Notes under the pieces: generated by a model | Database searches by the model: none | The model's input: the letters and a program-made list of their open reading frames with translations, nothing else | What the model was told of the DNA's origin: nothing | From: Zonotrichia leucophrys gambelii | Lineage: Eukaryota; Chordata; Aves; Passeriformes; Passerellidae | Length of the DNA: 64,000 bases | Reading direction: 5' to 3' | NCBI RefSeq assembly: GCF_028769735.1 | Contig: NC_088178.1 | Coordinates: 15,946,357-16,010,356, forward strand | Translations under genes and position numbers: made by a program | Part shown: in pieces, positions 23,393 to 35,600 of the stretch | How positions within the stretch are numbered: the first letter of the stretch is position 1 | Layout of the letters: each line of letters opens with the position of its first letter

Positions 23393-26081
23393 CAGGTGGG
23401 CAGCGCCGGCCGCCCGGGCGCTGAGGGGAGGCGCGCGGTCGTGAGGGCACCGTCCGTCCCGCCTGGCCCCGCCCGCCAGCTCCCGGCCACCAGTTGAGAA
23501 ACTTGGCGGCGAGGGGTCATCCCGCTGTCCCCGAGGGCAGGCCCGCTCCGCCCGGGGAGCGATGTCCGTCGGAGCCCTCCCCGGCCGCTGGGCGCTTCCC
23601 CCGCCACCGCGGCCCTGCCGTGCTGGGGGAGGCGCTGAGGGGAGGCGCGGCCGCAGCAGCCGCTGCTTGCCGCCTTCGTGGCGCCCCCCGCTGCCGCGTC
23701 CGGCCCCGGTGCTCGCACCCCGTCCCGGGATCCCGCGCTGGGGCGGGGAGAGGCGGCGGCGGGCCGTGCCCGGCTCGCCCTGCGAGCGCAGGGGCCGTGT
23801 CCAGCCGCCGCTGCCACACGTTCCCCGCGGGAGCTGCGCTGCGGGACTCAGGCGGGCACGGCCCGCGGTGGCCGCCCCAGTGGAGGTTTCTGTGGGTTAA
23901 GCAGCCGCAGTTGGCGGCACCACTCCTCAGTAGAGCAGGCAGCTGCATTTCTGAGAGAGAAGCCCGGGGATGACGGCAAATCGGAAGAAGTAATGTTCAG
24001 TGGGAACGCTTAAAACTATGAAAAACCCCCTACGTATTAACTGCACGCCTGCGAGGCCTAAGTGCAGCACACAGGATAAGCACAGCCGCGAATCGCTGGA
24101 ACACACCCACCCCGGAATAACAAAGTGCTCCTGGATGCGGTGCTGTCCGCGGCGCAGCTCCGCGCCCGGCGGTGCCCGGCACAGAGGACACACGGCCCCT
24201 GTCACCCCGCGCTGGCGGCGGAGCCCCCTCAGCGGCACTGCCGGGATCTGCTAAAGGACAGAAAAACTTGGGAGCAGGAGTTTCTCGATTCCAGAGCGCT
24301 GACGTAAGCGCAGCCAATGCAGCGCCCGCCGGACGGCAGCAGCGCTCGGGCCCCGCTCGACGTGAGCCGCGGGCAGGGCAGGGCAGGGCGGCCCCGCCGC
24401 CCGCGGGTGCGTTCGCTGCCCTGTCAAGTACGTGGTGGTGGCAGCGTGACCGAGCTACGAGCTCCGTGCGCCCCCCCAGCATCAGAAACAACAAAATGTT
24501 TTAAACCTGCCCCTGCCGGCGGCTCACGCAGACGCGGTGCCCGCACAGGTTCACGGAACTCTCCCGGGAGCGCTTCCTAAGGAGCGAGCGCCCCGGCGCA
24601 GGAATGCTGCCCGCCCGGGGACAGCCTGGCGCTGAGCCCGGCCCCGCAGTCGCAGCCCAGGTGTGCTTTATCCACATCGCCACCTGTGGGTCTGCCGCAG
24701 CCCTGCAGCCCCGGCCTGGGCTGGGCACGGAGCCGTGTGCTCAGCGATCATTTAGAATTGAAAGGAAAATCGTCTACCTGGGAGAAATGTAAATGGGAAA
24801 GCGTAGGGTAGCGAAGATACATTTTGCTTCTAAATATATAGAAAATAAAATATCGACATTTGAATGGCACCATAGGTATGATTTAAACACGGGAGAAAAT
24901 TATATTTCTATGTTCCTCCATAGACTGGGATATGTTCAGAGTCTGCTTAAAGCAGACTTGGGATTCATTCAGACTTGGGAATTCATGGAAAGCTTCCACA
25001 GGGAAAGGGGAGAGGACCGGTGCTGTGGTTAATTTTTTTTAGCATAGGTCTAGAAATATATCATCTGGATGTAATCTCCATGTACATATTACATTTAAAC
25101 ATACTCAGCAGTTTTAGATTTGTTATGTAGGATCTGGTACAATTTAAAATATATAAAGCAACAAGGCATGCTACAGATAATCAACAATCACTGATATTTT
25201 AGCTCTCTGACAGTTAAGAGCACAAGAACAGAGCAAATGCCAAGCTCAAATAAAATCTACATTGTCTAATTATCTAAGCCTGTAATGGCTGGAAGCTACC
25301 AAATTCAGACTCTGGGAGAGCCATTAGGACCTCTCCTTATTGGAAAAGATATTCTACCAAGAAACTCTGCCATAGGCACTAAAATGTTTACTAGTCTTAA
25401 AAATGAGGGTGATACAAAAAACAGGAATTACCTTCTCAAGGAGCAGTTTTAAATGGCTTAATGATGTTTTCCAAATTGCATTACAATGTTCATATCTTTT
25501 TCTGAAATCTGATCATCACTAATTTTTGTGATTAATTTTAACAGAGGAAACCTTAACTGAGAGCATTTTGCAGAGCAATATTTTTCTAATTTTTCTTTTG
25601 TGCAGCATCTGCTGTTGCTGTGCTGTCATCTTCGTTATGTTTTTCATTGTCTATGTGCCATAATGTAATTAGTTAGTTCAACATCATCTGTGCTATTAGA
25701 TGAGATGTTTCTATGGTAAGTTAACATAGTTCTGTGTAATTGGTAGATTTCAGCAGTAGGCATGAATGTATCCATCAACTTTAGGTCGATTTGAGTCCAC
25801 AAGATTTAAATTCACTTGGCATACGTTATCCTAGAAGACTGTTAATTTTGGCTGAATGGATAAAAAACACAATGCAGAAGAAAATCTGGCTGCTTATATT
25901 GCGGTGCTCTTGGAGTCAGGGAAGGGAAAGCATAAAATTGCTGGCTTAGTAGTTGCAATCTGAATGTCTGGAAAATGTTACAGCCTGGGATCCAAATAAT
26001 TCTTAAAGCGAGATGTGCCCCTAAGATACCAGGCAGTCCAGAATTCATCACTTGTCTCTCCATTCAGGGGAAGAGTCTTGG

Positions 26082-26158
26082 TTCTCTCCCTAAATACTGC
26101 ATCCCTATGGGAGCTCTGGGTTCTCTCCCTGAATAGTGCATACCTCAGGGACTTCCTT
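26082..26158. repeat. Two-copy tandem repeat, 39-bp period
   Basis: The unit starts TTCTCTCCCTAAATACTGCA at 26082 and recurs as TTCTCTCCCTGAATAGTGCA at 26121, with the following bases also similar (CCTATGGGAG against CCTCAGGGAC). It is an imperfect, local duplication. Confidence 0.8.
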
Positions 26159-26802
26159 TTCCTTTTCACATTAAGGAGAAGTGTTGAGGCTGCTGCTTTG
26201 ACATCTTCCATGTGGCACTTTCCTGATCCACGTGTCTTGCAAGCTACACCTTTTGAACAAACAAACTTCTAAAACAAACCCTCTGACCCCAGTCTGTCCA
26301 GAAACAGTGATGAAAAATCAACAGCCATTCCTTACTTAAAAGTAATGCATACTTTTACTCACATAGGATCTTCTGGTTCAGGCCTCAATCAATTTAAAAA
26401 TGTGACTGGATAAAGTATTTAAGTCGGATATCCAGTGAGATGGCAGAGTCACATCCTGGCAGAAGCTGGGAGGAATCCTGGATGCCTTCACTCTTAGCAT
26501 TCTTTTCGAAGCAGTAGACAGTTCTGTTTGCCCAAAAGAGTAAGATCAGTTACGTTTAGAAATATGTGTATAGATTTTGACTTGCTTATAAATATATGAG
26601 TAACTTTATTTACAGGAACCCAGAACCATGGGAGGTAATTAGTAAGCACAGTTTGCTTAGGTAAGGGCTTGCAAGACCTTTTATCATCACTGTATCTATA
26701 ACTTAGGACAACAGCCAAATAATCTAAATGTCAGTAATTACAGATATATATTAATATTAACAATAAAGTCCACTTTTGGAAGAGCTAAGGCTGTGTTTGT
26801 AA

Positions 26803-26810
26803 TGACGTCA
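26803..26810. promoter_or_regulatory. Consensus CRE (TGACGTCA)
   Basis: A perfect palindromic CREB/ATF site lies in CpG-poor DNA 2.2 kb right of the LMO4 promoter island. Retention of a CpG-containing 8-mer in an AT-rich region is suggestive, but one match of this length can be chance. Confidence 0.35.
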
Positions 26811-29800
26811 TGTGGCTGAAATGACTTCACCAATTTGTCCTGTGCACATTTCTGTCTGGAGAAATTGATACATTGCCACAAGCCAGCAGCAGAAGCAAGT
26901 TCTGCAAGTGGGTCCTGTGACTACAGGAAAGATATCAGACTTTGACATAACATATAATTTTTGTTTAAAATTAAAACTCTTGAAAGGCCTCTAGAATATG
27001 TGTGTGTAATAACAAGTTCACTCACTACATTAAAAAAAATTGGAAATACTATGTGAATTTTGAAAGAGGGCTTTACATTCCACAGTCTATAGGAATTTTT
27101 ATGGCAAATCAGTTAACACCGATTTGCTACTCTTAAACATATACTGACAATTGATTTTTGTGGTGACATATCTAGTGATATTTTGTCTCAAATATGAGTA
27201 TTTCTATGATTCATATGTCTCCATCTTTAACAGGGAAAAAAGTCCTTTGACAAATACCTAATATAAACTCATACAGAACTTACCCTTTGGGGTAAAAAAG
27301 TGTTTTCTTCACAGATACTTTTATAGGACTGGCATTAATATGTTGCCTCTCTTCACTAGTCACTGTAACATATGAAAGGGTGGGAAAGCACAATTTGGTC
27401 TGTTTGGAAGGCCCAAATTGTAGGTAAAGTCACCAAGCTAATTTAAATTCACAGTACAAAAAAGATCAACTGGAAAGGAATTACAAAAATAAAAATCTGA
27501 CTCAATCAGCTGACCAAAATGCACTTACCTAATGCAGAGTTACATATTTATAACATTGTCATTTATGCAATGTGTTGCAATGAAAAATGAAAACTTAACT
27601 CTAGCATGTATTATCTAATTAATTACCCAAGTAACTATAAATATGCAGGAAAAATAGTATATTATCCTTGAATGAATAAATAGCACGTTTAATATTTTTT
27701 CATGGTGTTGTCCACACAAAATACCTTTATAATTGCATTGGAATTATTTTCAAAGATGTGTGTCCAGTAGCAAATCCTGTGTAATTAGAATATCTGTCTG
27801 AGTGTATCCAAGAAATTAATTATTTACATGTAGCTCATTGCAGTGGAGGAGTATGTCTGATAACTTTATGAAGTTCCCATGATCTCTGAACAATGCTGTA
27901 ATGCACAGAAAGGTCCGTGACCGATGTTTTCTGCCTATTTTGCTCCTATCCACAGAGATGTCTGTCTTGGGCTGCAGTAAACCAATGGAGGAACATTTGC
28001 TCGAGCTGTTTTCTCTGTAGGTCTTCAGGGGACATTCTCAACCTGGAACTTCCCAGGCTCTTGTTGTATGATACATCATTAATGGGTAGGCACAGGTTTA
28101 GCTAATCCATCTAGGTGTTTGTGGTGACAGTTTCTGGTGGAAATTTGACACTGGGGCATTGTTTCAAAAAGCTGAGAGAAAGCAAGGTACAGGCCGAGCA
28201 CTGAAACACAACACAGCGATCCCCTGTTGAAGTTGTCTTTTCAATTTAAGGGCTACCAGCCATGGCATGAGAAAATGGAGGGTTACAAAAACGAAGAGGA
28301 AGAGCAGCCTGGTGACTTCTGTCTGGCAGAAATGCCTCTATCATATTTGATTTGAAATTTACATAGATGCCAGCAGTTATGACACAACTGTCACTTTAAG
28401 TTCACTTAACTGGACATGAAACAATAATGACAAACAATCAGAATGACAGTTCTCCTTCTATTCTGCAGTGAGGTTCTTGGTATCTCAATTCTGCAACATT
28501 TCTTCTGTTCTCTCCACCAGACAAATATATTTTTGTTGTTATGATTTCTCTGGCTCAGTGCAGCATTGCTAAAAGCAAGAGGAAGGGTTTCGAAGCTTTC
28601 TATTTCATTTTTCAGCCATACTCTTATCAAAGAAAGAGTTTCTTAGTAACAGTTTTTAAAATTAACTCTTTAATAGCTACCTTCCTGATGTAATAAATTA
28701 TTTTAAAATATTATATTGTGTAACAATATTACATTATTTTTAATATAAAATATAGCTTTCTACTCTTAGGTTATTTTTCATAACTGGAGGGACTACTATA
28801 CTCCATGACCATAACTCTTTTTATCATTCTAGTATGATTCAGTAGCTTTTGCTGTCTTATAAACAATCTTACAATTAAGAGCTAATGTTAATGGAATAGA
28901 TTGTTGTCATAGGATAATGGTTTCCTGCTGCTAGATAAATGCTGTGGCAATGCTAGGACATTTATTGAAAGTAATAGTGAAGACAAAGCTAAGAGATTTA
29001 TTTTTAAAGCAGGTGCCACAGATCCAGTGACACCATTCTGTTAAAATGGTTTTATTTCTATTTCACTAAGAGACTGATGAAGATAGAAGCATTTTGCCTG
29101 ATGTATGCAAGTGCAGCAAAGTGACAGTGGCTCATTTCACTGTAACTGAGTAAGCTGCATTGCACTTGGCTTGGGAAGAGATTTATTGTGTGGCTCATCC
29201 AATCAGAAAACAGTTTATCCATTAACTATGGCTTTCAAATATGCTGTATTTCCATAAACAAGATGGGGCTTGATGCTTTCTTCCACAGAAAGAGTTATGC
29301 AGGGTTCACAGGAAAGGAGGAGTGGGGCCCTTCGGTGCTTGTTGCACCAGTCATTGCAGAAGCCTGCCCTTTCCCCCATGCCACAAGGATGGCAGGCTGG
29401 GGACAGTGACCCTGTCTGTGGTGTGTTCCCCTCCTCCTACATCAATGGTTCCTTGTCCCCCTTCTGCATTGGAGGGTGTTGTCTCAGTGTTAGCAAATCA
29501 GAAATGGCAGGATTGTTCTTACCAGCGCTGCTGTGCAGAGGGTGGATGGGAAAGTTTTTGTGTAGTCTAGTGTCTCCTTTGTCCTTGCATTCACAGGATC
29601 TCCCGAGGTTTTGGAAAATTTGCCTGCTTCTTTCTCCATGACTTTCAAAATTACTCACCCCTGAATTCTCCAACGGAGAACTGTGAAAAGCAGCACTTGT
29701 AGAGCTTCATAGGCCCTCTATCTGCTCTTGTAGAATTGTAATAAAACACCTTGATTGCCCCAAATATACAGCTCCTACAAAACTGGAGTCAGTTGTCAGG

Positions 29801-32644
29801 AAGTACATGGAATCCATTCAATTCAATGAGCTTTCTCTGGACAGATATGCCCTAATTGCCTGACTTAGGCTTCAACAAATCCTTTGTCTTTTCTTTTGAA
29901 CTGTGGAGCAGCTATTCCAAGTGGCAGTGCTGTAGCTATGACAGCTTGAGGATATTCCACAAATAATAAAAAACATGATCCCTTCCTACAAACTCTGATC
30001 ATTCTGAAGCATCTTTAAAGTTGTGTTGTAAAATAGTATAATGACTTTATATAATCATAAAGTCCCTGCTAGGGTTTCCTTAAGAAACAAACTAATTTTA
30101 TGATTAAGGCCCAAGGACCTTGACATCAAACCAGCAATTCACTGCTGAGAGGACTTACTACTGTCTGTAGCTGCTCAAAGCACAGTTCTGAATTAACTTC
30201 TAAGACCAGAGCTTGAAGGCAGTAAACAACTTTAACCTTTTCTTGACCCCAGACACATCTCACAAACAGGAGTTCAGTAAATATAAAAATTTCACTTTAA
30301 CCCATGTGCAGATATTCTGAGAACTACTTCATTCTTAAATTTCTGAGTTTTAAGAAAATGTTTATACTAACAAGTGGGCAAGTGTTACAGTACCTGTTCC
30401 AAAGGGCCATCAGGTAAGGTTCATAGAGAAGAACAGAAATAGGAGAGACCTGCAATCGTGACAGAATTGACCCAACAGACCTCACACCCTTGCAGCTGTT
30501 GGGTCATCACACAGTGCAGAGCTCCAGCAAATACATATCCTTCCATAGCCCCTGATCTTCTGCTTGTGACTTCTGGTATCAATCTCCTATCTGAAGTTTA
30601 GGACTCACAGGAATGATCTCGGAGATGGAGAATTTCCACATTCTTAAATCACTGGAGTCATTTACCTAAGTACCTTTAAGGATGTGAGTGTAAGCATTGC
30701 AAAGTTTTATGATTTTATTAAAATATTTGATGTACTGTTTAAAGTTCCAACTCCAGAATCATGATCTAAATAGGAATCTGCTTTCAACTCTTTTAGTAGC
30801 AATTTTGAGTCTTCCTGGTTAGGCAAAACATAAGTTCTTAAAGATCAACCAGAGACAAATGAAAATAATTTGTTCCCATTTAGTATTTAATTTAAAAAAA
30901 TATTCTCCATTTGATCTTATCAATAGTGAGGAGCCATGGCTTCTGGATTTTTGGGATGGCCAGTACAGTAATCGTATGTCCTATCACCACATACTGAATC
31001 TGCCCAAGAAATCCTCCTCAATTTAAGGAATTATTAAACCTATTTTGTTGATAGGTTTCTCCACATCACATGGGACTGCACACAATCAATCAGTATTTCA
31101 TTTCCATACCCCATGCTGCTCCCCCAAGAGAGCCAGAATTCCCCTTGTCAGTTATCCTATCCTAAGGCAGATCCCCAGCCTCCTGCAGCTCTTTGAACTA
31201 AGGAGGCGGTGTATATCCCACCTGGATCTGGCCCAGATGCTTTATTTCTATTGCATGAGATGATTAATTATGTGGTTTCTTTCTGTTTGTCTGATAGAAG
31301 CTGAGGTAAGAGAATGATGGTTGCTTAGTGCACTGTTATTAAAAAGCTGCTTTTGATAGCCCTGAACAGGCTTGAGTTGTGTGCTACAACTAATCATAAA
31401 GCTGCTTGCTTGGAAATGTAATGCTTGTTAATACTACACTGTACTTTTATAAGTGAACGAAATTTTGATTGGCTAGAGTTTAACTATAATCAGTAATTAA
31501 GGGTCAGCCATCCAGTAAACTCATTAGTTTACACCAATTACATTTGGTATAGTAACTAATGATTTCAGGGATCAAGCCATTTATTTCTAAGCTTTCAAAG
31601 TATAATTATTGTGTAAATCAGATAGAGTGTAAATCTTTTCCATACGTTTTGGTTGGTAATTGAGAAATAAAATGGTTTCCAAATGTATTCTCTGTCCAGT
31701 TTTTGTTCTGCAGTAGATCTCTCTGGGGACTCTTTAAAGTATATGGAAAAGGTGATGTCAACAGAAGTGTACGCCGGGCAAACTGAAACAGGATTAATTA
31801 ATAGAGATGAAAGAGAAAAGCCAGCCCCTTGCAAATCATGGTCCAGGTCCCAACTTGGACATCACACCTTAAAATGATAGTTTACAATCTTAAGCATGAG
31901 TCACACAGATTGACAAGTATTCAAAATAGAAGAGAATTAAAAGTCCTTTATGTTTAATGTATAAAGGCCTTTCCAATATGCAGTCTTTAAGATGGTGTAA
32001 TCTCTGGAGCATTTTGCTTTGAAGTTTAATATGTAGCTCCTCACATCCACAGAACATTTTCAACACGTTAAACAAATTAGTCTCTGGTTACAGAAGTTTT
32101 TAGATATTTACAAGTTGCCGTTTAACTAAATTTAATATGTGCCAGCGAAGTTGCTCATGCACTTGTTCATTTAGAAAAATGCACTTTTGGAATGATTAAT
32201 AAATAAACCAGCCTTTCCTATGCCTTCAACTTTGGTGTTTATTTGAAAGCAATTTACTTTAAAAAGACATTAATATCCCTAGAATTATTATTAGAGTAAT
32301 TGCTTTTACTCTTCTTGGAACACACATTTTTTCTCATTTCCCTTCAGCTCAGACAGCTTTTGACTCAGATATAAACTTCCTATTATTATTCCCCACTCCC
32401 CACCCCAAAAATGAAGAATAGAAATTATACACTTTTCACTAAGGAATAATTAATTTGTCTCAAGTATTAGAACAGAGAATTGTAGAATGACTTTGAATGG
32501 TAGTCTCTAAGGAATAGCATTGTTTGTTCTCTTCAGTCTTTAATGAGCTTTAGTAAATGGCCAGGAAAAATTACCTTCTTTCTGTAATATGAGAGAAGCG
32601 AAGAATGAAGGAAGCTATAGAATCTCGAGGAGAAAAGGAGCAGC

Positions 32645-32666
32645 CACACACACACACACACACACC
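32645..32666. repeat. (CA)n microsatellite
   Basis: Eleven CA units in a row within AT-rich intergenic DNA. Confidence 0.95.
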
Positions 32667-35600
32667 CTGTACCACATCACTTCTAATAGTTAGTGCTCTT
32701 CTTTGGAACTGAGCACTAGAGCTCTAGTTTTCCATTACAGTTAAACATATAATGTCCCTAATATTTTTGTAGGAGAGAAAATTCCTGGATGTCTCCCACA
32801 CACCGACAGTATCTGGCTTATACTGGGGGACAACTGCCTATAGCTGAGTTCTGGAAGTCATTCTGGCTTTCTCTGTTTTGGCATTGATTTTGTATTTTAA
32901 GACTCTTTAGTCTATTTTTATTGTATTTCCACCTTTAAAAGCAATTTGCCTTGTAATGCTCCAGCGTGCTGCCCTGTCTTTTAATAGAATTCTTTTCCCT
33001 CCACCACATCTTTGCTGCCACTCCTGTCCAGAGTGGTAACTGAGGCAGCACTGGCAGATGTGTGTTTCAGCTACAGCCACAAACCTGCCAGCATGGGTAA
33101 CAGAGTGGAGGAGCACACTTCCCTCCCCTCCAGTCTCCACACGTCCTCAGTCCCCAGTCCCTTGTCAACTCAGTGGTGCTGAGGCAGCTCCATGGCTGCT
33201 CTGGGGTATGAGGGAACTGACCCATGGCAGCCCAGCGAGCTCAGCCCAGTTCTAAAGGGATCTTGTTGAGCAGGGTCTTTCTCCGTTCCATCCTGTTGGA
33301 GCTGTTCCAGTTCGTATGGAATAATTAAATGGAGTAAATTGATTGTTCTGTGTGGTTGTTGTCAAAGCACTACTGAAAGCAAGAAACCTGGGGTTTGCTA
33401 CTGTCTTCCAGGGAATACCTCCATACTTGGATTTAAGCATTGACTGGGGCAGGCCCTGGCAGACGTGGTTTCCCCACCCAGGCGAGCGTCTCCAGTACAA
33501 GACTAAAAAGTCAAGCTCAAGCTTTCCCACTCAAAGAAAGGGCTCAGGTCACCCTCCTCGCAGAAGAGTTGATAATCTCTTGGGTAGGGTGCAAATCCAA
33601 GGGGCAAGAGATTCAAGTTCAAATTGCCTCAGGCAGAGCCTAAATACAAGTCTCCCATATCCTGGCCAAACTGCACCAGCCAGGAGACTGAACCACAAAG
33701 CTCAGCAGAGGAAGATGGGCACAGGAGCAAGGAGGAGAGACGTGCAAAAGGCGACAGCGCTGTCATTATTATTCTGTGAGAAAAACCTGGCACAGGTGTG
33801 CAGTTCCTAGAAAGCAGCAGAGCAAGCGTGGTAAGTAAAGCAACACACAGCGTTACAACACCTTAGTCTGATTGTGGCTTTGGATAATGGGAGCTGCTCT
33901 CATGGCAGACATCAGATTGCTGACTAGAGCTCAGGGTCACGAGGGATGTGAAGAGAGATGATGAAAGTGGGGAGAGCTGCCTGGACCCATCCCAGACATT
34001 CAGGGAAAAGATAAAAGTAAAAAGTGGCTGCCAAAGTAAAAATAATTTCTATCATGGGCTCTCTTCAGTGCAATTGTTGGAGAAGAATAAATGGAGAAAG
34101 ATGGTTGAAAGATAGATAGGAGACAGTGAGAATGGGACTAGTAAGTGAGGCAGAAATGTTGGAAAGAAGACAAAGAGGAAGAAACATCAGAGAGCAACAG
34201 GAGGATTGGACAAAGAAAATGGAAAAAAAGCATTACTTACCAAGACACTTCACCTCTTATTGCCTCAATCTGCTGGCAATAAAATAATAACAGTAAGAGA
34301 ATCACAAAGCATTTCAGTAACTTTGAAGTCCATAAATATTTAGGAGACATTTAAGTGGCCTACTGATTGGGATTGTGTTAAAAAGAGAGCAGGAAAATTT
34401 AAGAAAATGTTTTGACAAGTCTAAATCAGGGCTATCAGGAGGAAAAAAAGGAACAGGACTTATATGCTTAATTTTGTATGTATAACCAAGTATTAAAGTC
34501 CACACCCAGAACAATTATGCTTCTTAACAGTAGAAAAAAATTGAGCCTTTTTCAGACCAGAAAGAACACATGGTTTAAGGCATGCAGCCGCCCTTTCTTC
34601 AGTAACAACCCACTGCAACTACTATAATTTATTTCCCCCAAGATTCATTTGAACATCTGCAGTATCATTATTTGAGTTTGTTATACTATTAGCTTTAAAA
34701 TTTTATAAGCCATACAGTAGGATAGGTGACAAGTTGAAAAGTTAAGGAGGGTTAATTTAAAAGTTTTAAAGCAAAGCTATTTTTGAGTTATATAAGTAAA
34801 AAAAGGCACCTGAATCCAAACTTCCATGGTTACATTTAAGTAACTCAGAAACTGCTGAAAGGATTTTCTTCGAACTTCACTCAAGACAAATCCCTCTGGG
34901 CTAAGACCAAGCATGAGAATTTAACTCAAAAGGTGATTGTTGTCTGAAGGGAGTTTTCTTTCTCCTTTTTTGTTCCCTCCCCTCTTTTTGCTTGTTTTGT
35001 TTTCAATGTTCTGAAAAAAGAAAGCTCTTAAAAAAAAAAAAAAGTAAGGGTCTGGAGTGTAACTGTTTCATATCCATTTTACCATTATAAGAAAAATGCT
35101 GTGTGTAAACTACCTTTTCATTAAAAGCAGACCTCCTGCTTTGCCTTCAGCCCTTCTAGCAGGTACGCACCTCTAGTGAGCATTTGATAATGCTGTAACT
35201 GGTGGCTGAGCAGAGAAGTGTCCAGGCGCACTCTCAGCCCCATCTGCAGCTCCTCTGCATGCCTCAGCAGCTCTGAGCAGCTCTGATCCCGAGGATTCTC
35301 CCTAACAGGAAGCCTTCCGAGAGCAGGCAATCAGCAGCTCTGCAGCACTCTTGCCTTTGCTTCCCCATCCCCAGTTCATGGCAGGTGAAGCATGCTCTGT
35401 ACCTGCACACTGACCTAAACCATGGCTCCCTTTCTCGCTGGTCTGAGATTTGGAAGGCAAGAAAGACAGTCAGCCTTTTCTCACTCACTGTTAATGTGGG
35501 GCATCTGGCACTGTTATTCAGTCTTCCCCTTTACAGCTGCAACCAAGGCACTCACCTCCTAGTTTCCTTTTCCCTGTAAAGGAAAAACCTGAACCACAAA

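Larger units (their letters stand above)
22280..24620. promoter_or_regulatory. Major CpG island, LMO4 promoter region
   Basis: About 2.3 kb of dense CpG covers the putative first exon and the sequence upstream of it. On the minus strand there are two inverted CCAAT boxes (plus-strand CCAAT at 23227-23231 and 23269-23273), with a GC box next to the first. Further right lie a CRE-like TGACGTAA at 24300-24307 and another CCAAT at 24313-24317. No TATA box at a convincing position was seen, as expected for a CpG promoter with dispersed starts. The long reading frames across it on both strands are composition artefacts. Confidence 0.8.

Noticed and set aside
22150..23973. Several long frames on both strands in the promoter CpG island
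   Set aside because: Overlapping open frames on both strands are expected where stop codons are rare; their translations are low-complexity Arg/Pro/Gly/Ala.
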